The notes beneath the pieces are model-generated. The model ran no database searches and was not told where the DNA came from. It saw nothing but the letters and a program-made list of their open reading frames with translations. Made by a program: the position numbers and the translations under genes. A DNA stretch of 52,431 nt, taken from assembly GCA_038234815.1 (NCBI GenBank), contig JBBQSU010000007.1:1-52431 (forward strand), read 5' to 3'. Numbering within the stretch: position 1 is the first letter of the stretch; each line of letters opens with the position of its first letter. This DNA is from JBBQSU01 sp038234815. Lineage in GTDB: Bacteria > Planctomycetota > Phycisphaerae > Tepidisphaerales > Tepidisphaeraceae. This document shows, piece after piece, positions 41,986-51,729 of the stretch.

Positions 41986-42702
41986 ATGACGCGTGCCCTG
42001 GTAATCGCTCGGCGAGAAATGTCGAGCTACTTCTATTCCCCGATCGCTTACGTGGCAATGACCTTGTTTCTCATCGCCACGGGGTTTTCGTTCTGGGACG
42101 ATTTTCGGCCCGGCCAGCCCGTGGCCATGCGTTCGATCTTCGAATGGATGGTCTACTTCATGGTCTTCATCGTGCCCGTGCTGTGCATGGGCCTGCTGAG
42201 CCAGGAGTGGGCCACGGGAACGATCGAGCCACTGATGACCGCGCCCCTCAGCGAGATCGACGTGGTGCTGGGAAAGTTTGCCGGCTCATTCGGATTTTTT
42301 GTGGTGCTACTGTGCCCGACCGTGTTCTACGTCGGGCTTCTGCGGATATACGGCCATCCCGATTACCCGCCCATCGCCGCCGGATATCTCGGCATCGTCC
42401 TGGTCGGCGCTTTGTTTATTGCGGTGGGACTGTTCTGTTCATCCCTGACGCGCAGCCAGGTGGTGGCTGCGGTCACGTCGGCCGCCATCTTGTTTTTGAT
42501 GACCATCATCCCCTGGTGGGCCGCCAGCAAGGCAACTCTTCCGGGACTGTGGCGAACCCTGGCCGACCAGGGCGTGATGAACAAGTACACCGATTTTAGC
42601 AAGGGAGTGATCGATTCCGGCAACCTGGTGTTTTTTGTCGCATTAACGGCGGTGTTTCTGTTTCTCACGGTCAAAATTCTCGAATCCCGCCGGTGGAAAT
42701 AG
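41986..42702 (+). CDS. GldF-like ABC transporter permease
   Basis: 238 residues from the ATG at 41986 (GTGGAGC upstream). Six membrane segments, with MSSYFYSPIAYVAMTLFLIA first and SQEWATGTIEPLMTAPLSEI between segments, the typical ABC-2/GldF cytoplasmic loop. It should form the channel for the preceding ATPase. The next gene begins 21 bp after its stop. Confidence 0.88.
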   Translation: MTRALVIARREMSSYFYSPIAYVAMTLFLIATGFSFWDDFRPGQPVAMRSIFEWMVYFMVFIVPVLCMGLLSQEWATGTIEPLMTAPLSEIDVVLGKFAGSFGFFVVLLCPTVFYVGLLRIYGHPDYPPIAAGYLGIVLVGALFIAVGLFCSSLTRSQVVAAVTSAAILFLMTIIPWWAASKATLPGLWRTLADQGVMNKYTDFSKGVIDSGNLVFFVALTAVFLFLTVKILESRRWK

Positions 42703-42723
42703 CGTTCTATTGACTGATCAACC

Positions 42724-44838
42724 ATGAGTGAATTTAAATCGCAACCCGAATCGCAGAAAGACCGTTGGCTGAAATACGGCACGAATGTCGTCATCAGTTC
42801 GGCGGTGGTGATGGCATTGGCCATCGTCCTGATTTTCATTGCCCAGCGGCACAAGACTCGCTGGGACACGACCGCAGCGGGCAATTACAGCCTCAAGCCG
42901 CAGACGATCGCGATCATCAAAGACCTGAAATCGCCGGTCAAAATTTATAGCCTTTACACCCGGCCGGACGAAGTTCAGACCAACACCGAAACCGACTATG
43001 CCCAGACGGTTTCGGATCTTCTCGACGAATACAAACGCAACGGCTCGCGGATTGAGGTGGAAACAATCGATCCCCGCAAGAATCCGACGAAGGTCGATCA
43101 GTTGATCGAAGAAGTGACGCAGAAATATGGCGGAGAGGTTAAGAAGTATCGGGAGTTTGTCGCAGCTTTCCCCGAGAAATACGACCAGATCAAGAAACTG
43201 ACCAACGACGAGGCCCAAGCGGTTTCAAAATTAAGCCTGGACGCGATTCAAAGCGACGAACTGGTGCAGAGCCTGTCTTTGGCTGCGGTCACGGTACAGG
43301 GGTTTCCGAAATTTCTGGACAACAGCAAGAAGGTGATTGACAAGCGGCTGGGATTGAAGCCGCCGGACTATCGCGGGGCGACCCTGCGCGTGCAGGAGGA
43401 CATGAGGGCCTTATCCGAAATGGTGGGGCAGATTGTGCAGAGCTTTCAGAAGTCGCAGAAAGACCCGAAAGTGCCCGATGCGGTGCGCGCTTACATCCAG
43501 GAAAGTCTGCCGCGGTACGAAGCGTTAAAGAAAACCGCCGATGACGTAGACGCGCAGGTCAAATCTCTGGGCGAACTGAAGCTCGACGACCTCCGGCAGA
43601 AGCTGCGCGAACGCGACGCGATTCTGGTAATGGGCGACACGGAGATGCGCTCGCTGTCGTTCAACCAGGTCTGGTCGGCCGATCCCGATCGGGCGAGCAA
43701 TTCCGACGCGACGAAGATGAAGCCGAAATTCGCCGGCGAACAGCAGATCACCAGCGCGATTCTCTCGTTGACTTCGGCTAAGAAACCGAAAGTGGTGTTC
43801 CTGCGGCCCGGCGGGGCGCCGCTGGCCTCGGCGGGTTTTCCACCGTTCCAGCCCGGCGGGCCGTTGTCGCGCGTCGCCGATCGATTGCGAGATTACAATT
43901 TCGAAGTTCTTGAGAAGGATTTGTCCGGCCAGTGGGCCGCGCGGGCGCAGATGCAGGGGATGCCGGCGGAGCCGGAACCGAGCGACGACGACCTCAAGGA
44001 CGCAATCTGGATCGTGCTTTCGGTGCCGGCGCAACAGCAGATGCCGACCCCGCCGATCGCGCCGAAATTGGCCGAACATCTAAAAGCCGGCGGGGCGGCG
44101 CTGTGCATGTTTCTCCCGCAGTCGGACAACCTCGGCGACGCGCTGGCCGATTATGGTATCACCGTTCGCACGGATTTGATCGCGGTCCATGAGCCGATCA
44201 AAACCGGTTCCCGCTCGGCCGACATGATTGAAGAAGCCCAAAAGGTGCCCTTCATTTTCGTCACCAACCAGTACGGCGATCATCTGATTACTCGGCCGCT
44301 GCGCTCACTCGATGCCATCCTTATTCCGCTTTTGCCGGTGCAAACCACAGCGCATGAAGGCTTGAAAACCACTTCTATTCTGCCGGTTCCCTCGGGGATG
44401 AAGACCTGGGGCGAGCATGACATCGAAGCCACGATGAACGGCGATGACGTGCAGTTCAGCCCGGATAAAGGCGACATCTCCGGTCCGTTGTTCGGGGGGG
44501 CAGTGGCAGAAAAGGCCAACGCTGGCCGCGTGGTGGCGCTCGGATCATTGCAGTTTGTCACCAATCAAATTCTCAACGTCCGCGACCCGGAGCTGGCCCA
44601 ACGCGGGATTTTTATCTCGCGCTTCCCCGGAAACGCCGAACTATTTCTTAATAGCATTTTTTGGCTGGGGAAAATGGAGCCGATGCTGGCGATTTCCCCC
44701 GCGGCCATGGAGGTGAGCCGCCTTGAGCCGATTTCGGATGGAATGCTCAGGTTTTGGCGCATCGGCGTTCTGCTGGTCGGCCTGCCGGCGCTGGTGGTCG
44801 TCGCCGGGGCGATCGTCTATGTCAAACGCCGCGACTGA
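42724..44838 (+). CDS. GldG-like ABC-associated membrane protein
   Basis: 704 residues. One membrane segment near the N-terminus (VVISSAVVMALAIVLIFIAQ) and one at the C-terminus (IGVLLVGLPALVVVAGAIVY) frame a large domain outside the membrane. Its start, AAGNYSLKPQTIAIIKDLKS, is typical of GldG/DUF4350-type proteins, with a GATase-like fold inferred for the central part. GldG partners GldA and GldF. The long middle region has a coiled-coil insertion of about 200 residues (VTQKYGGEVKKYREFVAAFP onward), longer than ordinary GldG. Confidence 0.85.
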   Translation: MSEFKSQPESQKDRWLKYGTNVVISSAVVMALAIVLIFIAQRHKTRWDTTAAGNYSLKPQTIAIIKDLKSPVKIYSLYTRPDEVQTNTETDYAQTVSDLLDEYKRNGSRIEVETIDPRKNPTKVDQLIEEVTQKYGGEVKKYREFVAAFPEKYDQIKKLTNDEAQAVSKLSLDAIQSDELVQSLSLAAVTVQGFPKFLDNSKKVIDKRLGLKPPDYRGATLRVQEDMRALSEMVGQIVQSFQKSQKDPKVPDAVRAYIQESLPRYEALKKTADDVDAQVKSLGELKLDDLRQKLRERDAILVMGDTEMRSLSFNQVWSADPDRASNSDATKMKPKFAGEQQITSAILSLTSAKKPKVVFLRPGGAPLASAGFPPFQPGGPLSRVADRLRDYNFEVLEKDLSGQWAARAQMQGMPAEPEPSDDDLKDAIWIVLSVPAQQQMPTPPIAPKLAEHLKAGGAALCMFLPQSDNLGDALADYGITVRTDLIAVHEPIKTGSRSADMIEEAQKVPFIFVTNQYGDHLITRPLRSLDAILIPLLPVQTTAHEGLKTTSILPVPSGMKTWGEHDIEATMNGDDVQFSPDKGDISGPLFGGAVAEKANAGRVVALGSLQFVTNQILNVRDPELAQRGIFISRFPGNAELFLNSIFWLGKMEPMLAISPAAMEVSRLEPISDGMLRFWRIGVLLVGLPALVVVAGAIVYVKRRD

Positions 44839-44865
44839 TGCCTTTGCTTTCGTAAAGAAACAGCC

Positions 44866-46326
44866 ATGAACTTCAAAACCACACTTGTTCTTATCGCACT
44901 GCTGGCCGTGGCCGGCGTGTATGTCATCGTCTCTCGGTCAACCGAGGATACGGGAAAGGCACCGCCGACTGCCGGAAAATTGCTGGCCATCGAGTCCTCG
45001 GAGGTGTCGAAGCTGACCATCACCCCCGCGGACGGTCCGGCAGTCGTGTTTGAAAAGACAGGCATCGACTGGCGCATGACCGCGCCGGTCAGCGCTGCGG
45101 TGGATCGATTTGAAGTCGAGGGGTTGCTCAGCCAGTTGACGGGCTTGACTTCGCGCGGGGCGAACGATTCAGAAAAGATCGATCACCCCAGTTTTGCGCT
45201 TGCACTGACGACAAACTCCGGCAAGACCATCAATCTGCGGTTTGGCCCGGGCAGCGCCGTCGGGGAAATCGTCGGCGTGCAAATCGACGGCAAGAGCAGG
45301 ACTGAACTGGTCGATTCATCAATCCTCGAAAAGCTGGACAAGAAGCCGGAAGACTATCGTGAAAAGTCATTGGTGAAGATTTCCGCTGGCGAGGTTCGGC
45401 AACTGGTTATCACCCGCGCCGAAGGAAAACTGGCTTTTGAAAAAACTGGCAACGACTGGCGCATGACCGAGCCGACACAAATGCCGGCAGAGGCGTCCGA
45501 AGTCAGCTCGCTTATTTCCACGATCACGGGCCTGCGCGCCGCCGAATTTGTCAGTGAGGACACTTCTGACGCCGCGAGATACCAGCTTCTTAGTCCACGG
45601 ACGTCCGTGTTTTTCAGTACACAGGCACCTTCCACTCAGCCAGCGACCACCGCGCCAGCAGGAACAACCATCGCCTTTGGCCGCTACGACGACGTGCTGA
45701 AGAAGAACGTCTATGCCAGCGTGTCCGGCTCCAGTTCGATCGTGAAAATTCCCGTCTCCAGCATCGATGAACTGAAGTCGAAGAAGCCGCTGGATTTTCG
45801 TGACCGTCGCGTACTGGATGTCGATCCCGCCGACGTAAGCAAAGTGTCGATCCGTGTGGCACGATCGGCTACTACTCAGCCCACGACGCGCCCGGCCAGT
45901 CAGACCGATGTGGTGATTGAACGCCGGCAAACCGACGTGCTCGCGGCCGGCCCGGCAATTCCGGCCACTGGGCCTGCCAGCCAGCCTTCCACTCAGCCCG
46001 CGACGCTTCCAACTCCCTCGCGGTGGGTGGCGACTTCGGATTCAGGTAAACAGGACGCCGACGATAGCAAGGTCGACGCATTGCTCGCCGAGATTCACCC
46101 GCTTCGGGTGGAGAAATATATCGAATCAGTTCCGTCGGTTCTGCAGCCGCCGACGACGTATACGCTGGTGGTCACTGCGGGACCGCGAAATGGCGCGCCC
46201 GTTGAGCATGAAGTGATCCTCCGCGATCGCGGGGCCGATCAACCCCTGCTGGGCAGTTGTAATGGTCTGGATTTTGAATTGCCGCACGCATTAGTAAGCA
46301 AGCTCGAAGCGACCTTTTCCAAGTAA
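44866..46326 (+). CDS. DUF4340 domain protein
   Basis: 486 residues. An N-terminal membrane segment (TTLVLIALLAVAGVYVIV) anchors DUF4340-like repeats, seen as FEKTGIDWRMTAPVSAAVDR and FEKTGNDWRMTEPTQMPAEA. DUF4340 proteins commonly follow gldG in the same operon. Linkers rich in Thr, Pro, Ala and Gln (STQPATTAPAGTTIAF, TTQPTTRPASQTDV) suggest a flexible periplasmic region. It is 27 bp after gldG; queF follows in 21 bp. The function is unknown. Confidence 0.85.
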   Translation: MNFKTTLVLIALLAVAGVYVIVSRSTEDTGKAPPTAGKLLAIESSEVSKLTITPADGPAVVFEKTGIDWRMTAPVSAAVDRFEVEGLLSQLTGLTSRGANDSEKIDHPSFALALTTNSGKTINLRFGPGSAVGEIVGVQIDGKSRTELVDSSILEKLDKKPEDYREKSLVKISAGEVRQLVITRAEGKLAFEKTGNDWRMTEPTQMPAEASEVSSLISTITGLRAAEFVSEDTSDAARYQLLSPRTSVFFSTQAPSTQPATTAPAGTTIAFGRYDDVLKKNVYASVSGSSSIVKIPVSSIDELKSKKPLDFRDRRVLDVDPADVSKVSIRVARSATTQPTTRPASQTDVVIERRQTDVLAAGPAIPATGPASQPSTQPATLPTPSRWVATSDSGKQDADDSKVDALLAEIHPLRVEKYIESVPSVLQPPTTYTLVVTAGPRNGAPVEHEVILRDRGADQPLLGSCNGLDFELPHALVSKLEATFSK

Positions 46327-46347
46327 GCCGGTCGGCAGATTGATCCC

Positions 46348-46764
46348 ATGAAGCCAAAACCACTCACGCATTTAGGTAGCAAGTCGATCCTGTCCGCAGA
46401 CCAGATCGCGCGCCCGGCGAGTATCCTTGAGGCCTTCGCCAATCCCAATCCTGATCGGGATTATGAAGTGAAGTTTGTGTTTCCTGAGTTCACCAGCCTC
46501 TGTCCAGTAACGGGCCAGCCGGATTTCGCCACGATCAACGTCATTTATACCCCCGATCGACTGAATGTAGAGATGAAGAGCCTTAAGCTGTACTACTTGT
46601 CGTTCCGCAACAAGGGCATTTTCTTTGAAGCCGTAACAAACCAGATTTGTGACGACTTGGCGCGACTGTTGAAGCCCCGGCGGCTGATGGTGATCGGTGA
46701 TTTCAATGTCCGCGGAGGGACTGCCGCGACGGTTAAGGTGGAATACCCGCACGTGCGCAGTTGA
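46348..46764 (+). CDS. queF: NADPH-dependent preQ0 reductase QueF
   Basis: 138 residues, the short (YkvM-type) QueF. It reduces preQ0 to preQ1 in queuosine synthesis. The catalytic Cys52 and Asp59 lie in FTSLCPVTGQPDF, and the QueF motif appears as EMKSLKLYYLSFRNKG (the family norm is E(S/L)K(S/A)hK). It is 21 bp after the DUF4340 gene and may be carried by the gld operon. The next step needs Tgt; a broken tgt copy lies at 25.8-26.0 kb. Confidence 0.95.
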   Translation: MKPKPLTHLGSKSILSADQIARPASILEAFANPNPDRDYEVKFVFPEFTSLCPVTGQPDFATINVIYTPDRLNVEMKSLKLYYLSFRNKGIFFEAVTNQICDDLARLLKPRRLMVIGDFNVRGGTAATVKVEYPHVRS

Positions 46765-46856
46765 AAACAGGTGAATCACCCGCAACGGCCGGAGGGTTTG
46801 CAGAGCCGGCGGCCGTTTCATTGCTCCCTCTCCGGGTGTGGGGCTAATCTACTGCC

Positions 46857-48173
46857 ATGCTCGGCCCCTCTGCTACTCCGCACCCTGGTTACCGGCGCAC
46901 AGCCCGGGCTGCCGCCGCAGTCTTGCTCTGCTTGGCCGTGGGGGTCTTCTGCTGGCGAACAAAGCTCGTTGCCGGCGCGGACATGGGGGATTTCCACCTT
47001 TTCTATGCTTCGGCTGATGCGCTCGGTCAGGGAGAAAATCCTTACGACCTTCACGCGGTCCAGGCGCGCTGGCAGACGGTCGCGCCGCGACTTGCGCCCA
47101 TCGACATGCCGCCGCTGGCGGCCCCGCCCACGGTGTTGTTGATCGCGCCGCTGGTGCATTTCACACCCGAGATCGCCTCAGCAATCTGGTTGGGGTTGTC
47201 TGTTCTTGGGGTGCTCGCGATCATTGCCTGCACGCTCAACCTGGCAGGATGCGAGTGGACCGAACCATCCGGCCTGACCGTCGCGGCGTGCATTCTATTG
47301 CTCGGGCCGGTGCAGGTGGGGGTGCTGATGGGGCAGGCATCCACCCTGTCGATCGCCTGCCTGTTTATCTCGATGGCGCTTGTTGAACGGGGTCGCTCGA
47401 TTCTTGGCGGGCTGGCTTTAGGGCTGGCCATCGCCTTGAAGCCGCAGATCGGCGGGCTGCTCGTCGTCTATCTGCTATTGCAGAAGCAGTGGCGAGCCAG
47501 CGCCGTCGGCTTGATCTTGTTCGGCTCGATCACTGCGATCGCAGTGGCATGGCTCGGTGCTTCAGGACACCCATGGCTGCGGAGCTGGATTGACAATATC
47601 CACCTGCTTTCCAGTGCCGGGGCGGTTAACTCAATTGACGTCGGCAACGCCACTCGCGATCACCTCATGCAATTGCAGGTGATCCTGATGCCCGTCTTCG
47701 GGCAGCGGCGGCTGGCTGACATACTGGCCTGGTTAATCGCCGCTGGGCTGGCGGTTGTCTATCTGCGTATTCAAATCAAAACGACCGAGAAATTGCCGGC
47801 GTCGCTTTCGCTTCCGGTGCTGCTGGGGATCGGCTGTCTGCCGATTTATCACCGTTATTACGACTCCGCATTCCTGGCCATGATGCTGGCATGGCTGGTG
47901 ATGCAGTGGCGAAGGGAAAAACGGTTTGGGGTGATGTGGCTGGCGCTCGGCCTCGTGCCTTTTTTGCTTCCCGTGGGCTGGCCGACAAATCTCGTCCGGA
48001 AAGGGTACATTTCCATAGAAGCTGCCCAAAGCACATGGTGGAACGCGCTGGTCGTCTCCGCGCCGGCGCTCTCCTTTCTGCTGGTGGTGTTGATCGGTCT
48101 TTGGACGCTCGGGCGATACGCGCGGTCGGTAGGGGGTGCGGAAAATGTTGATAATGCCTTCGATGCCGCGTGA
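46857..48173 (+). CDS. GT87/DUF2029-like membrane glycosyltransferase
   Basis: 438 residues, about ten membrane segments. GADMGDFHLFYASADALGQG followed by ENPYDLHA is the DUF2029/GT87 signature (polyprenol-phosphate sugar-dependent mannosyltransferase type), with the acidic residues in the first extracytoplasmic loop. LALGLAIALKPQIGGLLVVY is a second family hallmark. It likely adds a sugar from a lipid-linked donor at the outer face of the membrane. The acceptor is unknown. It is the first gene after queF, with 92 bp between them. Confidence 0.82.
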   Translation: MLGPSATPHPGYRRTARAAAAVLLCLAVGVFCWRTKLVAGADMGDFHLFYASADALGQGENPYDLHAVQARWQTVAPRLAPIDMPPLAAPPTVLLIAPLVHFTPEIASAIWLGLSVLGVLAIIACTLNLAGCEWTEPSGLTVAACILLLGPVQVGVLMGQASTLSIACLFISMALVERGRSILGGLALGLAIALKPQIGGLLVVYLLLQKQWRASAVGLILFGSITAIAVAWLGASGHPWLRSWIDNIHLLSSAGAVNSIDVGNATRDHLMQLQVILMPVFGQRRLADILAWLIAAGLAVVYLRIQIKTTEKLPASLSLPVLLGIGCLPIYHRYYDSAFLAMMLAWLVMQWRREKRFGVMWLALGLVPFLLPVGWPTNLVRKGYISIEAAQSTWWNALVVSAPALSFLLVVLIGLWTLGRYARSVGGAENVDNAFDAA

Positions 48174-48216
48174 TCGTGGCTCAACAATGATAGGCGTTTG
48201 AGGTACAACACCGTAC

Positions 48217-50730
48217 GTGGGCACCTGGTCGCTGGATATTGTTCGCCAAGGCTCGTTCGACCTCTGGACGTGGGTTTGCATTGCGTGCAGTGGGGTGCTG
48301 CTTTCTTACGCCTTTATAGGCAGGCTTTGGACGACGCTTGGGGAGTGGCTGCGCCTCGGGCTGATCTTGATCGGGATTGGCGGAACCCTTGTACTTCTAC
48401 TGTTGCCAGGCTTGCGGACCCCGTTGGTGGGACTGGTCTGGACCTTTCTCATGATGTGCATCGTCGCAGCAGTGTTTTATCTGCGACTGGAAGCGCGCCT
48501 GGGCAAACGGCGCATGGGTGTTCTGCTGGCGATGCGTACTTTGTCGCTGGCATTGCTTGTGCCAATGCTCTTTGAACCGGTGGTGCGTTACATAGCCCGG
48601 CCCAGGCCCGAGAAGCCTCTGGTGTTCCTGATCGATACGAGCGGGTCGATGTCGTTCCCGGATCAGCAAAATGGTCCGACACGCCTGCAATCGGTGTGGC
48701 AGGCCCTGCGCCCCACCCTGCCGGGTATTAACTCTCATTTCGTGCCGAAGTATTACACGTTCAGCACCGACGTGCAGGAACTCAAAGACCCTAACGAAAT
48801 GCCTAAACTGCAAGCCGAGGGCCGCTCGACCGATCTGGTCAATGCTGTTGCCAAAGTCCTGGGGCAAAGCACTCGCGACGATACCGAATTGGTGCTGATA
48901 TCCGACGGCATCGACAATACCTCATCCAATGTCGCCGACATCCTGCGCGCCTCCAAGCGGCCCATTCATACGATCCGTGTCGGTTCGGAGCAGGCCTCAC
49001 CCACTACGCTGGCCAACATCGCGGTCGATAACATCGAGGCCCCCGATGATTTCACGGTGAATCATGAATCGACGATCAAAGCGCTGATTCGATCCAGCGC
49101 GTTGGCAAACCGCGTGGTAGACGTGCAGTTGGCCACGATCGATGAACAGGGCCGAAGCATCGGTGTACCCATCAGCCGCAAACTCGTGTTGCAACCCACT
49201 GCCGAGGGGCAGACCGTCGATCTTCCCTTTAAGCCCACCAAGACCGGTGTGCAGCGGCTGGCCATCTGGGTGGACCCGGTGCCCGGCGAGCGCAGCACCA
49301 TCGATAATCGCCAGGAATTTCAAGGCTTAGCGATCGATCCTCGCATCAAGGTACTTTATGTTGAAGGCCGCGCTCGCCCGGAATATCGGGAAGTCAACCG
49401 GGCGCTGGCCCGCGACACCAATATCGAACTGGCGTCGCTGCTGCGCATTCAGGCCGATCGCTTTGCCGCATCGGGAGTCATTGATGGCGAGCCGTTCCGG
49501 CAGATGCCCAGGTCCGCCGACGAGTGGAAACGCTTTGACGTGCTGATTCTCGGTGATCTAGACAGCAGCTTTCTGGGCGCGGTTCAGCAAAGCACGATCG
49601 AGCAGGTCTGTTCCAGCGGGGCGGGATTGTTGATGATCGGCGGGCAGAATAGCTTCGGTCCCGGGGGGTACGCCGGTTCGCCTATAGAACGCGCCCTGCC
49701 GGTTTTCGTCGGTAACAAGGATGCTGGTCAGGAGAAGGCCGAATTCGTTCCGCGACTGACCAGCGACGGGGCCGCTCATCCGGCGATGGAGGGGCTGAGC
49801 GACTGGTTCGGGGTGGATTCACGCCCGCCGACCAAAACCCTTCCGCCACTGAGAGGAAATGTGGTGGTTCCCAAGCCCAAGTCCGGCGCGCAGGTGCTGC
49901 TGCGACATTCCGGGCATAAAGGGCCAGACGGGCTGGATGAAATCGTCCTGGCGACGCAGTTATACGGCCAGGGACGCTCGGCGGCGTTCACTGTCGATAC
50001 CACTTACCTCTGGTATCTCCCGCTTCGCGGCATGGGACAGGATAGCCCGTACAACCGGCTGTGGGGACAGATGATTCGATGGCTGGCCGGCCAGGACGTG
50101 CGCAATCGGCAGCGCGGAGCGGGTGTCGAAGCGCTTCTCAATAAGACGCTATATCAACTTGGTGAAAGCGTGCGTGTGCGCGCGGTTGTGCGCGACGAGA
50201 AAGGCGATGCCACGCGGTTTGCCCAGGTGGGACTGCAACTAAAACATGCCAACGATCCGAAGGTTCAGACCCTGGCGCTCAATCCGTCCGAAGCGCGAAC
50301 CGGCATGTTTGAGCTGGTTATCCCCACCCCACCAAAGGGGGATTTCACTGCGGAGATCGTCGCGGCCAAGGACGGCAAAGAACTGGGCCGGCAGACTCTG
50401 AAATTCACGGTCATTCCGCCCGCTGACGAGATGCTGAAGCTGGCAGCCAATCCACAGTTGCTCACGACCATCGCCACTGAAACTCGTGGGTACAACTTTG
50501 AGCTTGGTGAGTTCCCTCGGCTGATTGATGAGCTGATCCGATCCGACCCCAATACGCTTAAGTCCCGGCAGGAATCGGTCCCATTGAACAATCTCATTCG
50601 AGCAGGGGCTTCATTAACCGGTACGGTGCCCGCGTGGAACAAGAAGTATGATCTTCCCACACAGGGATTGCTGGTGCTGGCCTTGCTGACGACCGAGTGG
50701 ATTCTGAGGCGGCGTTGGCAACTGCCCTGA
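48217..50730 (+). CDS. Membrane-anchored vWA / glutamine-amidotransferase-like protein
   Basis: 837 residues. N-terminal membrane segments are followed by a von Willebrand factor A domain with intact MIDAS (LVFLIDTSGSMSFPD). A second domain resembles class I glutamine amidotransferase-like folds (VLILGDLDSSFLGAVQQSTI, then GLLMIGGQNSFGPGG). The C-terminal part is Ig-like/beta-rich with a last membrane segment (TQGLLVLALLTTEWI). Members of this architecture are frequent in planctomycetes and often lie with MoxR/BatA systems; none is seen here. The function is unknown. It follows the GT87 gene by 43 bp. Confidence 0.8.
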   Translation: MGTWSLDIVRQGSFDLWTWVCIACSGVLLSYAFIGRLWTTLGEWLRLGLILIGIGGTLVLLLLPGLRTPLVGLVWTFLMMCIVAAVFYLRLEARLGKRRMGVLLAMRTLSLALLVPMLFEPVVRYIARPRPEKPLVFLIDTSGSMSFPDQQNGPTRLQSVWQALRPTLPGINSHFVPKYYTFSTDVQELKDPNEMPKLQAEGRSTDLVNAVAKVLGQSTRDDTELVLISDGIDNTSSNVADILRASKRPIHTIRVGSEQASPTTLANIAVDNIEAPDDFTVNHESTIKALIRSSALANRVVDVQLATIDEQGRSIGVPISRKLVLQPTAEGQTVDLPFKPTKTGVQRLAIWVDPVPGERSTIDNRQEFQGLAIDPRIKVLYVEGRARPEYREVNRALARDTNIELASLLRIQADRFAASGVIDGEPFRQMPRSADEWKRFDVLILGDLDSSFLGAVQQSTIEQVCSSGAGLLMIGGQNSFGPGGYAGSPIERALPVFVGNKDAGQEKAEFVPRLTSDGAAHPAMEGLSDWFGVDSRPPTKTLPPLRGNVVVPKPKSGAQVLLRHSGHKGPDGLDEIVLATQLYGQGRSAAFTVDTTYLWYLPLRGMGQDSPYNRLWGQMIRWLAGQDVRNRQRGAGVEALLNKTLYQLGESVRVRAVVRDEKGDATRFAQVGLQLKHANDPKVQTLALNPSEARTGMFELVIPTPPKGDFTAEIVAAKDGKELGRQTLKFTVIPPADEMLKLAANPQLLTTIATETRGYNFELGEFPRLIDELIRSDPNTLKSRQESVPLNNLIRAGASLTGTVPAWNKKYDLPTQGLLVLALLTTEWILRRRWQLP

Positions 50731-50771
50731 GGCCGCTATCGGGGATTTTCGACGGAGCATAGAATTCCATC

Positions 50772-51719
50772 ATGGCGCAGATGCAGGACATATCGTTGAT
50801 GCTCCAGAAGGTGGGGCTTGTCAAGTTCCTTAAGCGGGTCTGGTCGGAAGCATCGGACGACAATTGCTTTGGTTGGGCGTCGGCACTGGCCTATTCGTGG
50901 TTGTTTGCGATCTTTCCGTTTGCGATTTTTCTCATCTCGCTTACGCCTTATCTTCCCGAGCGCGCCAAAGAGGGCTTGACGACCCAGATCGACAGCGCGA
51001 TTTCCATCGCCTTGCCCAAAGACGCGGCCAAAACGGTTTCCAGCGTGGTGATCAGTCACTTGAACGACGTTTTGAGCAGGCCAAGAACGGGTTTACTCAG
51101 CATCGGCCTGCTGGTGACGCTCTGGGCCGCCAGCGGAGGCATGGCTATGACTATGCAGGCGCTGAACCGGGCGTTTGATGCGCCCGGGGCAGAATCGTAT
51201 ATCAAACAACGCTCGATCGCGATCGCCCTGACTGCGGTGGTCGCCTTCCTGATTCTCTGCGTCATAATTTTGCTGCCTGTGGGCACGATCGTGATCAATT
51301 TCATGCAGCAATACGGCAAGAAGTTTTTCAATATCGAAGTCCCGCTGGTCGCGGTCATCATTTTGCAGGTCATCCGATACGTTTTGGCCATTGCGCTGAT
51401 GGTCGTTTCGCTGGCGTTGACCTATCACTATGGCACGAATATCAAGCGCCCGTTCCGCTGGATTACGCCGGGAGCCATTTTTTGCATGTTAGTCTGGGTG
51501 GTGCTGGGCTTTGCGTTTCGGACTTATGTCAACAATTTCACCAGCTATAGTAAAACCTACGGCGCGGTGGGGGGAGTGGTGATTCTATTGTTATTCTTTT
51601 ATGTCGATTCGCTCGTGTTGCTAATCGGCGCTGAAATCAATTCGGAGCTTGATGCGCTCATTCGACCCGCGCCAGCGACCGATGACAACTCCGCACCGGC
51701 GGCCAAACCCATGCAATAA
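50772..51719 (+). CDS. YihY/virulence factor BrkB family membrane protein
   Basis: 315 residues with about six membrane segments. DNCFGWASALAYSWLFAIFP is the family start, and TYHYGTNIKRPFRWITPGAI and SKTYGAVGGVVILLLFFYVD are family hallmarks. Members were once called RNase BN by mistake; their role is unknown, possibly transport. It lies 41 bp after the vWA gene and is convergent with the last gene. Confidence 0.9.
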   Translation: MAQMQDISLMLQKVGLVKFLKRVWSEASDDNCFGWASALAYSWLFAIFPFAIFLISLTPYLPERAKEGLTTQIDSAISIALPKDAAKTVSSVVISHLNDVLSRPRTGLLSIGLLVTLWAASGGMAMTMQALNRAFDAPGAESYIKQRSIAIALTAVVAFLILCVIILLPVGTIVINFMQQYGKKFFNIEVPLVAVIILQVIRYVLAIALMVVSLALTYHYGTNIKRPFRWITPGAIFCMLVWVVLGFAFRTYVNNFTSYSKTYGAVGGVVILLLFFYVDSLVLLIGAEINSELDALIRPAPATDDNSAPAAKPMQ

Positions 51720-51729
51720 CCCCTGCGGG

